DNA of 64,000 bases. Origin: Geomesophilobacter sediminis. GTDB taxonomy: Bacteria > Desulfobacterota > Desulfuromonadia > Geobacterales > Geobacteraceae. Shown here piece by piece: positions 26,621 through 33,509 of the stretch (positions within the stretch are counted from its first letter, which is position 1; the number at the start of each line of letters is the position of its first letter). The notes below the pieces were generated by a model. It saw only the letters and a program-made list of their open reading frames with translations, made no database searches and had not been told where the DNA came from. The stretch covers positions 62,001 through 126,000 of the forward strand of contig NZ_JAEMHM010000004.1 in the NCBI RefSeq assembly GCF_016458275.1. The letters are read 5' to 3'. The position numbers and the translations under genes are program-made.

Positions 26621-26707
26621 TGCACCAACAGAAGATCACCTGCGAGTTCTACCGCCTTTTTGGGGGATGCCATTGCCTCCTCGAGCCGCAAACCGCCCGG
26701 GGTGCCG

Positions 26708-26908
26708 CTACCGCGGGCCGTTATCGGACCACCGGCGTCCGATCCCCTTGAAGGGAACCTGCTGTTTGCGAATGGGATCCTTGCCAACGACGACCCATCC
26801 GTCCTCCCGGCAAAACGCGAAGATCTCCCCACCCTGTATCATCGGGTCTATCTTGGACGTGACGGTCAGCTCGATTTCCCCATTGGTTCGGATCACCCTG
26901 AGACGCAT
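26708..26908 (-). CDS. Small conserved hypothetical protein
   Basis: This 66-residue protein starts at the ATG at 26908, with GGAGG six bases upstream; a longer frame to 26983 has no ribosome site. It begins MRLRVIRTNGEIELTV and has alternating beta-strand-like segments, ending GIGRRWSDNGPR. There are no membrane helices or cysteine motifs beyond one Cys. The function is unknown. A possible downstream - strand frame starting at 26673 (MASPKKAVELAGDLLLV) runs into the palindromic repeats and may be a broken second gene. Confidence 0.55.
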   Translation of the reverse strand: MRLRVIRTNGEIELTVTSKIDPMIQGGEIFAFCREDGWVVVGKDPIRKQQVPFKGIGRRWSDNGPR

Positions 26909-27200
26909 GACGGCCTCCGTCCTAGATGCGACTTTCCGACCCGCCCCCGGCCCCGCACCCCCATTGGCCGGTTCATCGGGCACCCCTCGCTTTTTGCCGT
27001 AATATCGGCCAGTTGAACCATAGCACCGGCTGAAGTTGCGTCAAGACAGACCAAAGGACATATTTTCCTAACCACATCGGCTAAATACCGTTACACCATT
27101 AAATAGGTGGCACCGGCCGTTGGATAAGGGTTATCATTCCCGATGACCAAAACACGAAGCTAAGCGGCCCTTGCCTGCCCCAGAAACAAAGGAGACCTGA

Positions 27201-27896
27201 ATGGCTGATAAATCGCCGGACTTTTTTACCAAAGAGGCCGCCCAAGGCTACGATGAGAAAAACCGCAAGCTTTCCCGGATCGCGGACTGCCTGCATTTCC
27301 TGATCGGCCTGGTGTTGAAGGATCTCCCGCCCCGGTCCAGAATCCTATGCGTGGGTGCGGGGACCGGTGCCGAAGTCCTCGCCCTGGCGCAAGCTTTTCC
27401 CGAATCGACCTTTGTCGCCTTGGACCCTTCCCTGGGGATGCTCGATATCTGTCGCGAGCGCATCGAACGCGCCGGCGTGGCGGACCGGTGCGAATTGATC
27501 CACGGCTATATCCAGGACCTTCCGGGCGAGCCCATGTTCGATGCCGTCTTGAGCGTCCTGGTCGCTCACTTCGTGCCACGCGAGGAAAGATCCAACTTCT
27601 TTAAAGAGATGACCAGCCGCCTGAGAAAAGACGGCACGCTGGTAAATATCGAAATCAGTTACGATCTCGACTCCAACGAATTTCCCTCAATGCTTCGAAG
27701 CTGGGAGGAAGTGCAGACCCTGATGGGGGCGACGCGGGAAGCGCTGGATAGCCTTCCGAAGCAGCTGCGAGAAATACTGACGGTGCTTTCTCCCACAGAA
27801 ACCGAAGCCCTGATCCGGGAAAACGGCATCGATTGTCCGGTGCGCTTTTTTCAAGCGCTGATGATCCACGGCTGGTACGGGAAAAAAGGGATCTAG
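27201..27896 (+). CDS. Class I SAM-dependent methyltransferase
   Basis: This 231-residue cytosolic protein has a Rossmann-type SAM-binding domain. Motif I is ILCVGAGTGAEVLALA (residues 49-64), an acidic end of beta-2 lies in FVALDPSLGML, and a motif IV-like FDAVLSVLVAHFV follows. The N-terminus (FFTKEAAQGYDEKN) resembles small-molecule or tRNA-type UbiE-like methyltransferases. The C-terminal part (160-231) is helical and probably forms the substrate lid. The substrate is unknown. AAAGGAGACCTGA precedes the ATG. If riboswitch 1 reads through, this is the first + strand gene reached, but at 900 bp that link is weak. Confidence 0.88.
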   Translation: MADKSPDFFTKEAAQGYDEKNRKLSRIADCLHFLIGLVLKDLPPRSRILCVGAGTGAEVLALAQAFPESTFVALDPSLGMLDICRERIERAGVADRCELIHGYIQDLPGEPMFDAVLSVLVAHFVPREERSNFFKEMTSRLRKDGTLVNIEISYDLDSNEFPSMLRSWEEVQTLMGATREALDSLPKQLREILTVLSPTETEALIRENGIDCPVRFFQALMIHGWYGKKGI

Positions 27897-27953
27897 CCGC
27901 GCAGTGCGGGAACCTTCGGTGGGGACCGGGTCAAGCGCCAACGACGGAAACGC

Positions 27954-27997
27954 AAAAGGCCCGATTTGGGCAGATATTACCTGCCCCATCGGGCCTT
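27954..27997. terminator. Long hairpin after methyltransferase gene
   Basis: AAGGCCCGAT pairs with ATCGGGCCTT, with an inner GGGCAG/CTGCCC pair. There is an A-run on the left, so it is strongest as a - strand terminator for the zinc-ribbon gene, but it can also stop the + strand gene. A close relative lies at 37693-37731. Confidence 0.7.
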
Positions 27998-28085
27998 GCG
28001 AGGGGGGGACGGGGAATCACCCCGCGACCTGAAGACCTACCCTGAAGGTGCCCAACTTGTCCGTGTCCGATATTGGCTGGACCCT

Positions 28086-28379
28086 TCAGCGATTGGCAAT
28101 GCACAATTTCATGGGCGTTCCCGTTTCCTCTGCCGCAGAAGCTTGAGCCGAGGTGGCCGCTCTTTTCAAATAGCCATTCTGCGGCATCCTCCCGATCACC
28201 GAGGAGAGCGCCATGAAGGTGGTAGAAGCGCAAACGGGGCAGAAGCTGCCATTGTGAATGGTGTCACAGTTCAGACAGACGTTGGCATCGTCCAGAGCCA
28301 GGCCGATGATATCGGGATACAGCCTGGCTCTTTTTAACTGGGTATCCCTACTGGCAGGAACGCTCTCACCTATCCTCAT
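28086..28379 (-). CDS. Small zinc-ribbon protein
   Basis: This is a 97-residue protein. The central part DDANVCLNCDTIHNGSFCPVCAS carries two C-x-x-C pairs spaced like a zinc ribbon, preceded by the strand-like ARLYPDIIGLAL. The C-terminus is Ala/Ser-rich and low complexity, with one more Cys. AGGGGGTAGGGT lies just before the ATG, supporting this start. Proteins with a C-L-x-C-DTIHNG-x-x-CP-x-C motif are familiar in Geobacter genomes but uncharacterised. It probably binds Zn and mediates a nucleic-acid or protein contact. Confidence 0.75.
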   Translation of the reverse strand: MRIGESVPASRDTQLKRARLYPDIIGLALDDANVCLNCDTIHNGSFCPVCASTTFMALSSVIGRMPQNGYLKRAATSAQASAAEETGTPMKLCIANR

Positions 28380-29072
28380 ACCCTACCCCCTTTCACCGTG
28401 ATGGTGGCTACTAAATTGACTTGCAAAACGATAACCTGGACTCCTACTCCAGAAGCGCAGGAGCAGTGACCGTCAATCAGTATGAGATAGCTCTTAATGA
28501 AGTTTAGGAATCAGCTGCCGAGAGAGATAAGAAAGTACGTCAAATTGGTTAGTGCATTTTAATTCATAGCAACGTATTTGCAAACCCTCCTAAGGAATAT
28601 CCCCTTCCGGGCAAGTGCATGAAAGTAAGTCCAGCACCTCCCTACCCCCGGATCGGGCTTTACCGGATGCCCGGTTGCTGGCGAAACGATAGGAGCCGGT
28701 TGCTACGGCCACCGTAGCGAAAGGTTTGCGTTGGTCCCGCCCGTTATCAATATCTCAGTACCCAGCCCCATCTGGTTTCTCTAAGCCTCTTTCTTATAGG
28801 ACTTGCTGTAAAACCTTACATTTCAAGACCAAGCACTTGTCCCCAAGCACCTGTCCCCAGTACCAAGTTCAAGTCACCACTTTAAACTAGACAAGATTTC
28901 ATCTCCGTTACCGCCTTCTGTCGGAGATTTTTACATCATGTGTCGAGGTACTTAACAGATTTGGCCCGCAAACGGGAGCAATCAAAACCGCTTCCGTAAG
29001 ATATTAATAGGTTATGGATTGTCACGTTAATTGCATTTAATTGGTTTACTTCAATTAAAAGGAGGGAGCGTT
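28380..29072. other. Long intergenic region with hairpins before PEP-CTERM gene
   Basis: About 690 bases without a recognisable gene. It contains ACCGG-ATGC-CCGGT and GCTACGG-CCA-CCGTAGC hairpins near 28663-28726, with a GAAAGG after the second, which may be a structured RNA that I cannot assign. A degenerate CACTTGTCCCC…CACCTGTCCCC element near 28833 is related to the 96-bp repeats at 15514. The last 50 bases are AT-rich (TTAATTGCATTTAATT) and probably hold the PEP-CTERM promoter. Confidence 0.45.
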
Positions 29073-29762
29073 ATGAAAAAGCTTGTTGCACTATTGGCCG
29101 CCATTGGCCTGCTCTCCGCCTCTGCGGCGGCGTTTGCGACACCTATCACCGGAACATCAACGGGAACGCTCACCGCAGGAAACGGCACCACCCAAATAAA
29201 CCCGTACCAGACCAGTTGGACGGGGCCGGGAAACAACACGTCAACCCTCACTGCCGGCACGTCCGCTGGGACTGACTCGATCAATCAAAACTATGCAGTC
29301 GTCGGGGGGTTAAACGTTAAACTCGCATCCCTAACGTGGGTCGATCAGGACAATCTCAAAGACGTAACCAACGGTGCAACCTGGAACGTGGCGGTGACCC
29401 TTACCGATCCGAGCCTTTCTACCTCTCTTCCTGCTGATTTCCTGACCATTAAACTGAAAAACGGCAGTAAGCCCGATACCATCTCCCTGGGCTCCCTTGC
29501 CGGCCTTTCCGGAACCTTCGGCACCTGGCAGATCGGCAACTTTCACTATGAAGCGACAGGTGGCACTTCTCTCAATGGGTTGGATTGGATCTCAAGCCAA
29601 TATTCCACCGGAAGTCTGTGGCTCGAAGCTGACTTTACCAACACGGCTCCTGAGGTTATCAATACGGCTTCTGTCCCAGTACCTGAACCGGGAATGATGG
29701 TTCTCCTGAGCGCCGGTTTTGCCGGCCTCGCCATCTACGGCAAGGGCCGCAAAACCGTTTAA
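29073..29762 (+). CDS. PEP-CTERM sorting domain protein
   Basis: This 229-residue secreted protein starts at the ATG at 29073, with AAAAGGAGGGAGCG upstream. The signal peptide (MKKLVALLAAIGLLSASAAA, cleavage near AFA) is followed by a Thr/Gly/Asn-rich beta-type ectodomain with no cysteines. The C-terminal PEP-CTERM tripartite signal reads VPEPGMM, a hydrophobic helix (VLLSAGFAGLAIY) and basic GKGRK. Such proteins are processed by exosortase (EpsH/XrtA) and end up on the surface or in the matrix with exopolysaccharide. No exosortase gene is in this window. Riboswitch 2 lies downstream, not upstream. Confidence 0.92.
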   Translation: MKKLVALLAAIGLLSASAAAFATPITGTSTGTLTAGNGTTQINPYQTSWTGPGNNTSTLTAGTSAGTDSINQNYAVVGGLNVKLASLTWVDQDNLKDVTNGATWNVAVTLTDPSLSTSLPADFLTIKLKNGSKPDTISLGSLAGLSGTFGTWQIGNFHYEATGGTSLNGLDWISSQYSTGSLWLEADFTNTAPEVINTASVPVPEPGMMVLLSAGFAGLAIYGKGRKTV

Positions 29763-29897
29763 CAGGTGAACGAGCCAGTTCAAGGATGGTGCGCTTTCCC
29801 ACCACTTACCCATGCTGGTCAGGGGGATCAACTGCTCGGTCTGCTTATTTTCAGACCCTGGCCATGCCGGATTAGCAATTTATAACATGGAATATTG

Positions 29898-29925
29898 TTG
29901 ACACCGTTTACCACGGCGATAAGAT
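29898..29925 (+). promoter_or_regulatory. Promoter of riboswitch 2
   Basis: TTGACA (29898-29903), a 16-base spacer and TAAGAT (29920-29925) lie 8 bases before the aptamer stem, the same geometry as the promoter at 26117. Confidence 0.8.
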
Positions 29926-29933
29926 GAAATCAG

Positions 29934-30037
29934 CCTGTTTCCGAAACGGTAAACTTGGAAGAAATTCCAAGGGCACAAAGCTGACGGACCCGATGTCCTA
30001 AAAAAATATCAGGTAGCCGAGCTCCCGAAGAAACAGG
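29934..30037 (+). promoter_or_regulatory. GEMM-I (c-di-GMP-I class) riboswitch, copy 2
   Basis: This 104-nt aptamer is nearly identical to copy 1. It has the same P1 (CCTGTTTC/GAAACAGG), the same ACGGTAAAC core and the same GAAA-tetraloop hairpin. Differences are few; one (GCTCCCG instead of GCTACCG) breaks a pair in the distal arm and could weaken it. It is followed by its own terminator and then by the 42-bp minisatellite rather than a recognisable gene. What it controls is therefore unclear. Confidence 0.88.
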
Positions 30038-30047
30038 TGAAAATTTG

Positions 30048-30086
30048 AAAGCCGCTCATCGACACCGATCGATGAGCGGCTTTTTT
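30048..30086 (+). terminator. Riboswitch 2 expression-platform terminator
   Basis: The stem AAAGCCGCTCATCGA/TCGATGAGCGGCTTT with loop CACCGA and TTTTTT has the same loop as the copy at 26267 but different, still fully paired, stem bases. Confidence 0.92.
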
Positions 30087-30278
30087 GCGCCGGACATGCC
30101 CCAACAGAAGATTTCGCCAGACCTCTCCCCCCCCCACCTTCAAAGGAAAGATGGGGGGGAGAGGGATGAGCAACTGGTCGGCAACTTGCGGGCAAATTGT
30201 GGTTGGTGCTATCGGGGGTGTCCTGGATGGCGCGATGGATGGCTATCCTCGGGCGGCCGGTCCTATGCCTTGCGCCTC

Positions 30279-30887
30279 GAATGCCTTCCCCGTCACCGAG
30301 AATAGCATTCGCCGCTCACGGAATACCTTTCTCGTCACGGCGAATAGCATTCGCCGCTCACGGAATACCTTTCCTGTCACGGCGAATGGCATTCGCCGCT
30401 CGCCGAATACCTTTCCCGTCACCGCGAATAGCATTCTCCGCTCGCCGAATACCTTTCCCGTCACCGCGAATAGCATTCTCCGCTCGCCGGATACCTTTCA
30501 CGTCACCGCGAAGGGCATTCGCCGCTCGCCGAATACCTTTCCCGTCACCGAGAATAGCATTCTCCGCTCGCCGGATACCTTTCACGTCACCGAGAATAGC
30601 ATTCTCCGCTCGCCGGATACCTTTCCCGTCACCGCGAAGGGCATTCGCCGCTCGCCGAATACCTTTCCCGTCACCGAGAATAGCATTCCGCGCTCGCCGA
30701 ATACCTTTCCCGTCACGGAGAAGGGCATTCTCCGCTCGCCGAATACCTTTCTCGTCACGGAGAATGGCATTCGCCACTCGCGGAATACCTTTCCCGTCAC
30801 CGAGAATGGCATTCGCCGCTCGTCGGACACCTTTCGCGTCACCGAGAATGGCATTCTCTGCGCGGCCGATACCTTTCGCGTCACGCC
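30279..30887. repeat. 42-bp minisatellite, about 14.5 copies
   Basis: The unit (consensus starting GAATACCTTTCCCGTCACCG, then AGAATAGCATTCTCCGCTCGCC) repeats every 42 bases from 30279. Most units contain a short perfect hairpin such as GAGAAT-AGC-ATTCTC or CGAAT…ATTCG. Because 42 is a multiple of three and no stop occurs in several frames, it leaves long open frames on both strands. On the + strand a start at 30166 would give about 250 residues with 14-residue repeats (NTFPVTANSIRRSP type). I treat it as a repeat array; coding is possible but unsupported. Confidence 0.9.
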
Positions 30888-30918
30888 CTGGCATGGGCGT
30901 GTAAAGGATTTTGTGTAA

Positions 30919-31199
30919 ATGCCCCATCGGCTACATAACGGGCATTCTTCCCAATGGCATTCTCTGCGCGGTGTGTCCATTTCGAGCTTTGGCGATTAGC
31001 TTCCGCTGCCTGAAGGAGGGTATTGCGCGCCAGAAAAATGCGTTCTTGGCTCGACGGATATGATCCGGACCGCAAAGAAGGCAATTCGCTCCACAGCCGA
31101 TATGATCGGTTCCGGGGAGGATGCGTTGCCCGTACCTGCACAGCTAGTTTTTCGAGTCTAAGAATCGGTGGCAACCGATGGGTGGGAGACTTAGGCGGG
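30919..31199. other. Intergenic, degenerate repeat remnants
   Basis: No gene is recognised. Decayed copies of the minisatellite motif (GGCATTCTCTGCGCGG) occur near 30953-30970. A CTAAG…ATCGGT-GGCA-ACCGAT…CTTAG nested hairpin lies at about 31157-31195 and could be a small structured RNA, function unknown. Confidence 0.4.
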
Positions 31200-31231
31200 A
31201 ACGGCTCCCCCGGAAGACCGGGGGAGCCGTT
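31200..31231. terminator. Perfect hairpin downstream of the fibronectin-like gene
   Basis: A 14-bp perfect stem AACGGCTCCCCCGG/CCGGGGGAGCCGTT lies 22 bases beyond the stop of the - strand gene at 31254. No T-run follows on the - strand, so it may act as a transcript-stabilising hairpin or a weak terminator. Confidence 0.6.
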
Positions 31232-31253
31232 GGGCGGCTTTTCTTTTAAGAAC

Positions 31254-31907
31254 CTACGTCACTATGATACCAACGGCCTCACTCCAGGGACTCGTCATGT
31301 TGTTGCCGATGCTCCTGACCCTGAAGTAGTACCAGCATGCCCGTTCGAGATTGCCTACAACGGCTCGGATCCTCTTGTAAAACCCCTGGTCCACAAAGGA
31401 CTCTTCGCCCTGCGGTATTCCTTTGCAGAACTGCAACTGGTAGGAGCCGGCCCCGGAATCCTTACCCCAGGCCGCCGTCACCTCCCCGATCTCCGGTCCA
31501 TTCTTCAACCTGAGCGATAGCGCGACCATGGAAACCGTCCGGTCATACGACTTCTTCGACTTTTCCCTCCAGTTATACCCGTTGTTGTGGAGCCAGGACT
31601 CGTCTTTCGCATGCTTCGCCCTGAGTACGAGGTAATTGGCGTTGATGTTGACGTCTTCCAGCGCGGCGGCGGTCGCCGCCTCGAGTTCCTTGGTCCAGGT
31701 CACATTCAGGCTACCGGCTTTCTCCCACTCCCGAGAGATCGTCTCTTTATGTTCGCGGAATTGTTGTGCGCCGGGAACCCAATGGTCCTTTTCAGCGCTG
31801 ATTCGAGGGTGCGCCTCCTGCAAAGTAGCAGCGTCATTAAGCCAAATTATGAGCTCCGGAGGATTCATGTCCACGTGGTTCATAAGGAATCGGTCTGTCG
31901 CATTCAT
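31254..31907 (-). CDS. Conserved hypothetical protein with fibronectin III-like C-terminus
   Basis: This 217-residue protein has no signal peptide. The N-terminal 110 residues are helical and charged (DHWVPGAQQFREHKETISREWEKA). The C-terminal 90 residues read like a fibronectin type III beta-sandwich: SLRLKNGPEIGEVTAAWGKDSGAGSYQLQF, then YYFRVRSIGNNMTSPWSEAVGI, with the usual Trp, Tyr and SPWS landmarks. Its role is unknown; a cytosolic or phage-like binding function is possible. AGGGGAGGGCAAACC precedes the ATG. It is followed by the perfect 31200-31231 hairpin. Confidence 0.7.
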   Translation of the reverse strand: MNATDRFLMNHVDMNPPELIIWLNDAATLQEAHPRISAEKDHWVPGAQQFREHKETISREWEKAGSLNVTWTKELEAATAAALEDVNINANYLVLRAKHAKDESWLHNNGYNWREKSKKSYDRTVSMVALSLRLKNGPEIGEVTAAWGKDSGAGSYQLQFCKGIPQGEESFVDQGFYKRIRAVVGNLERACWYYFRVRSIGNNMTSPWSEAVGIIVT

Positions 31908-32032
31908 GGTTTGCCCTCCCCTCTGGGATTAATTTTCCCTTAGAATAACTACAACTCGACGACCGTCAAGAGAAAATCTTTTGCCCCATACTTCTTCCGT
32001 TCTTTTCGGAGGGCACCCTTCGCAAAAAGGCC

Positions 32033-32376
32033 AAGGCTCCGGCCGGCACTTGGCGTGCCAGCCGAAGCCCTGGCAATATCCCAAATATCAGAGGGCTTGA
32101 AGGTCCGCCTTCGCTAAGCGCCCGCCTCCGTTCCACTTCGGCGGTCAGCTACGGCGGACAGCCTTCGCCTAAAAAACAAAAGGCTCCGGCCGGCACGTTT
32201 GGCGTGCCAGCCGAAGCCTTGGCGGTACCCAAATCTAGAGGGCATGAAAATCCGCCTTCGCTAAACGGCCACCTCCGTTTCACTTCGGCGGCAGCTTCGG
32301 CAGACAGCCTTCGCCTAAAAAGCAAAAGGCTCCGGCCGGCACGTTTGGCGTGCCAGCCGAAGCCTTGGCGAAGGCT
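32033..32376. repeat. Array of terminator-like repeats (GGCTCCGGCCGGCAC family)
   Basis: Three units start with AAGGCTCCGGCCGGCAC at 32033, 32179 and 32336. Each forms a long hairpin with GTGCCAGCCGAAGCC, and on the - strand units 2 and 3 end in CCTTTTG plus a T-run, like intrinsic terminators. Between hairpins lies a second conserved part (TCCGCCTTCGCTAA…CACTTCGGCGG). The last unit runs directly into the tmRNA-like att site. Confidence 0.85.
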
Positions 32377-32393
32377 GGTGGAGGTGGCGGGAA
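32368..32393 (-). repeat. Left direct repeat of the island (tmRNA 3'-end-like att site)
   Basis: On the - strand GATTCCCGCCACCTCCACCA closely matches a tmRNA/tRNA 3' end including CCA, followed by a terminator hairpin. The 26 bases recur at 37733-37758 with two mismatches. Between the copies the DNA is AT-rich and carries defence-type genes. This is the pattern left by integration at the 3' end of ssrA. Confidence 0.7.
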
Positions 32394-32522
32394 TCACACA
32401 TCAACAATAACATACCAATATAAAAGCATTTTACAAAAACAAAACCACCACCAATACCCCAATTATACCCCCAATTTACCCCCCCCACACCCCTGTCTTT
32501 CCTTTGACCGCACTTGCCCCAG

Positions 32523-32592
32523 GATCAACGGGGTCAGCCATGACTGGCCCGCCCGGCTTATCGGGCGGTAGGCGTCTATGGGCGTTGTTGGC
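32523..32592 (-). repeat. attC-like site D, after the UDG-like gene
   Basis: An AAC…GTT-bounded inverted element with an internal CCGCCCGATAAGCCGGGCGG hairpin overlaps the stop codon of the UDG-like gene. Its outer GATCAACGGG resembles GGTCAACGGG of site C. Confidence 0.5.
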
Positions 32593-33274
32593 CACAGTTC
32601 GTGAATCTTTTCGTGATCTTTTGCGCTAGCGAAGTTTTCTTCACGTTCGGGTCTGACCACTTCTTAGGATTGTAGTTGTCACAGAAGGCATTTTTACATC
32701 TGGAGGGGTGCGAGGTGACGAACCACGGCAAACCCATAGCTACAAGTTGCTGGATCACTTCAATATTTTCTGATTCAAAGGCTGATCCGCACGCTAACAG
32801 CACCGGGGTTTCCCCAAATCTCTCCCTTATAAGCGTAAGCTCTTCAAACAAGAATCCTTTATTTATATTCCATGCTTGCTTAACCCTTGCATTTTTCTCG
32901 GCACCATTACTCTTGACCGCAAAGTCCGCCTGAAACCGTACTAAATTGGTTATGTAAATTCCATTACTTGCAAAAAGCTTGTAGTGGGTCAAGAAGCAAT
33001 AATTATTTGGCAAGCTAAGAGGTTTCGGATCGATAATATTGGCATTGATCAGATTGTTAAATATTCTTGATCCTGTTGAACAGACAGTGGGAAATCCACT
33101 TTCTACCTCCGCATAAGATGGCGATTCACAGATTATAACCATTTGGATATTCGGAACGTCAGCAAAAATATTTGTATTAACTGGACCAATATCGACGGCG
33201 TCTGCAATGCTCCAACACCTCTTATGAATCCGTGCCAGCCGTTCGGAATCTGGCAGCTCGTAGAATCTTTTCAT
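32576..33274 (-). CDS. Uracil-DNA-glycosylase-superfamily-like protein
   Basis: This is about 232 residues from the ATG at 33274 (GAGGAT seven bases upstream). An in-frame TTG at 33295 lies inside the attC-like core and is less likely. It has UDG-like landmarks: VIICESPSYAEVESGFPTVC near residue 45 in place of the GEAPG-type water-activating loop, SRIFNNLI, YITNLVRF, VLLACGSAF and VTSHPS near the C-terminus. The HPS motif is typical of UDG families 4-6. Catalysis is unproven because the first motif is diverged. It is the last of four - strand genes in the island. Confidence 0.6.
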   Translation of the reverse strand: MKRFYELPDSERLARIHKRCWSIADAVDIGPVNTNIFADVPNIQMVIICESPSYAEVESGFPTVCSTGSRIFNNLINANIIDPKPLSLPNNYCFLTHYKLFASNGIYITNLVRFQADFAVKSNGAEKNARVKQAWNINKGFLFEELTLIRERFGETPVLLACGSAFESENIEVIQQLVAMGLPWFVTSHPSRCKNAFCDNYNPKKWSDPNVKKTSLAQKITKRFTNCGQQRP

Positions 33275-33289
33275 CAATTCATCCTCTAT

Positions 33290-33329
33290 GGTCAACGGGC
33301 TGCGGGTGAGCGGCGGAGCGACGTTGCCC
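33290..33329 (-). repeat. attC-like site C, between TIR and UDG-like genes
   Basis: GGGCAAC…GTTGACC (read on the - strand) bound a 40-bp GC-rich inverted element inside AT-rich DNA. The UDG-like ATG lies 16 bases beyond the GTTGACC core, as is usual for integron cassettes. The TIR stop is about 180 bp before the site, so a decayed segment lies between. Confidence 0.5.
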
Positions 33330-33509
33330 TCACAGACTCCTCCCCGCTCCTATTGACTCGCGCAGGCCGTTTCCACCAGCTGTGGCTGGGATCATTCTTT
33401 ATGCTCACATATGTTAGTGCCTTAGAGGAATTATGACGGAACTGTTGAATATGTTATCTGTGTCCCCTCATACTCATATCTCGGCCCTATCGGCCTCTAT
33501 TAATTTGGT

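Noticed and set aside
26149-26832. A - strand frame with KSPPGPPLPKGG and NPFGIIPET repeats that looks like PEP-CTERM helices
   Set aside because: The peptide is a known translation artefact of palindromic repeats, and the frame crosses the riboswitch and its terminator. Only the part before the repeats (from 26673) might be a gene start.
28955-28985. Sigma54 promoter upstream of the PEP-CTERM gene
   Set aside because: TTGGCCCGC…GGGAGCA has GG and GC 13 bases apart instead of the required 10.
30279-30887. CRISPR array
   Set aside because: The 42-bp units are contiguous without unique spacers and no cas genes are nearby.
30085-30918. Long repeat-containing open frames on both strands over the minisatellite
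   Set aside because: Frames stay open because the unit length is divisible by three and lacks stops in several frames. No frame has clear coding bias or a convincing product, so I list the repeat only.
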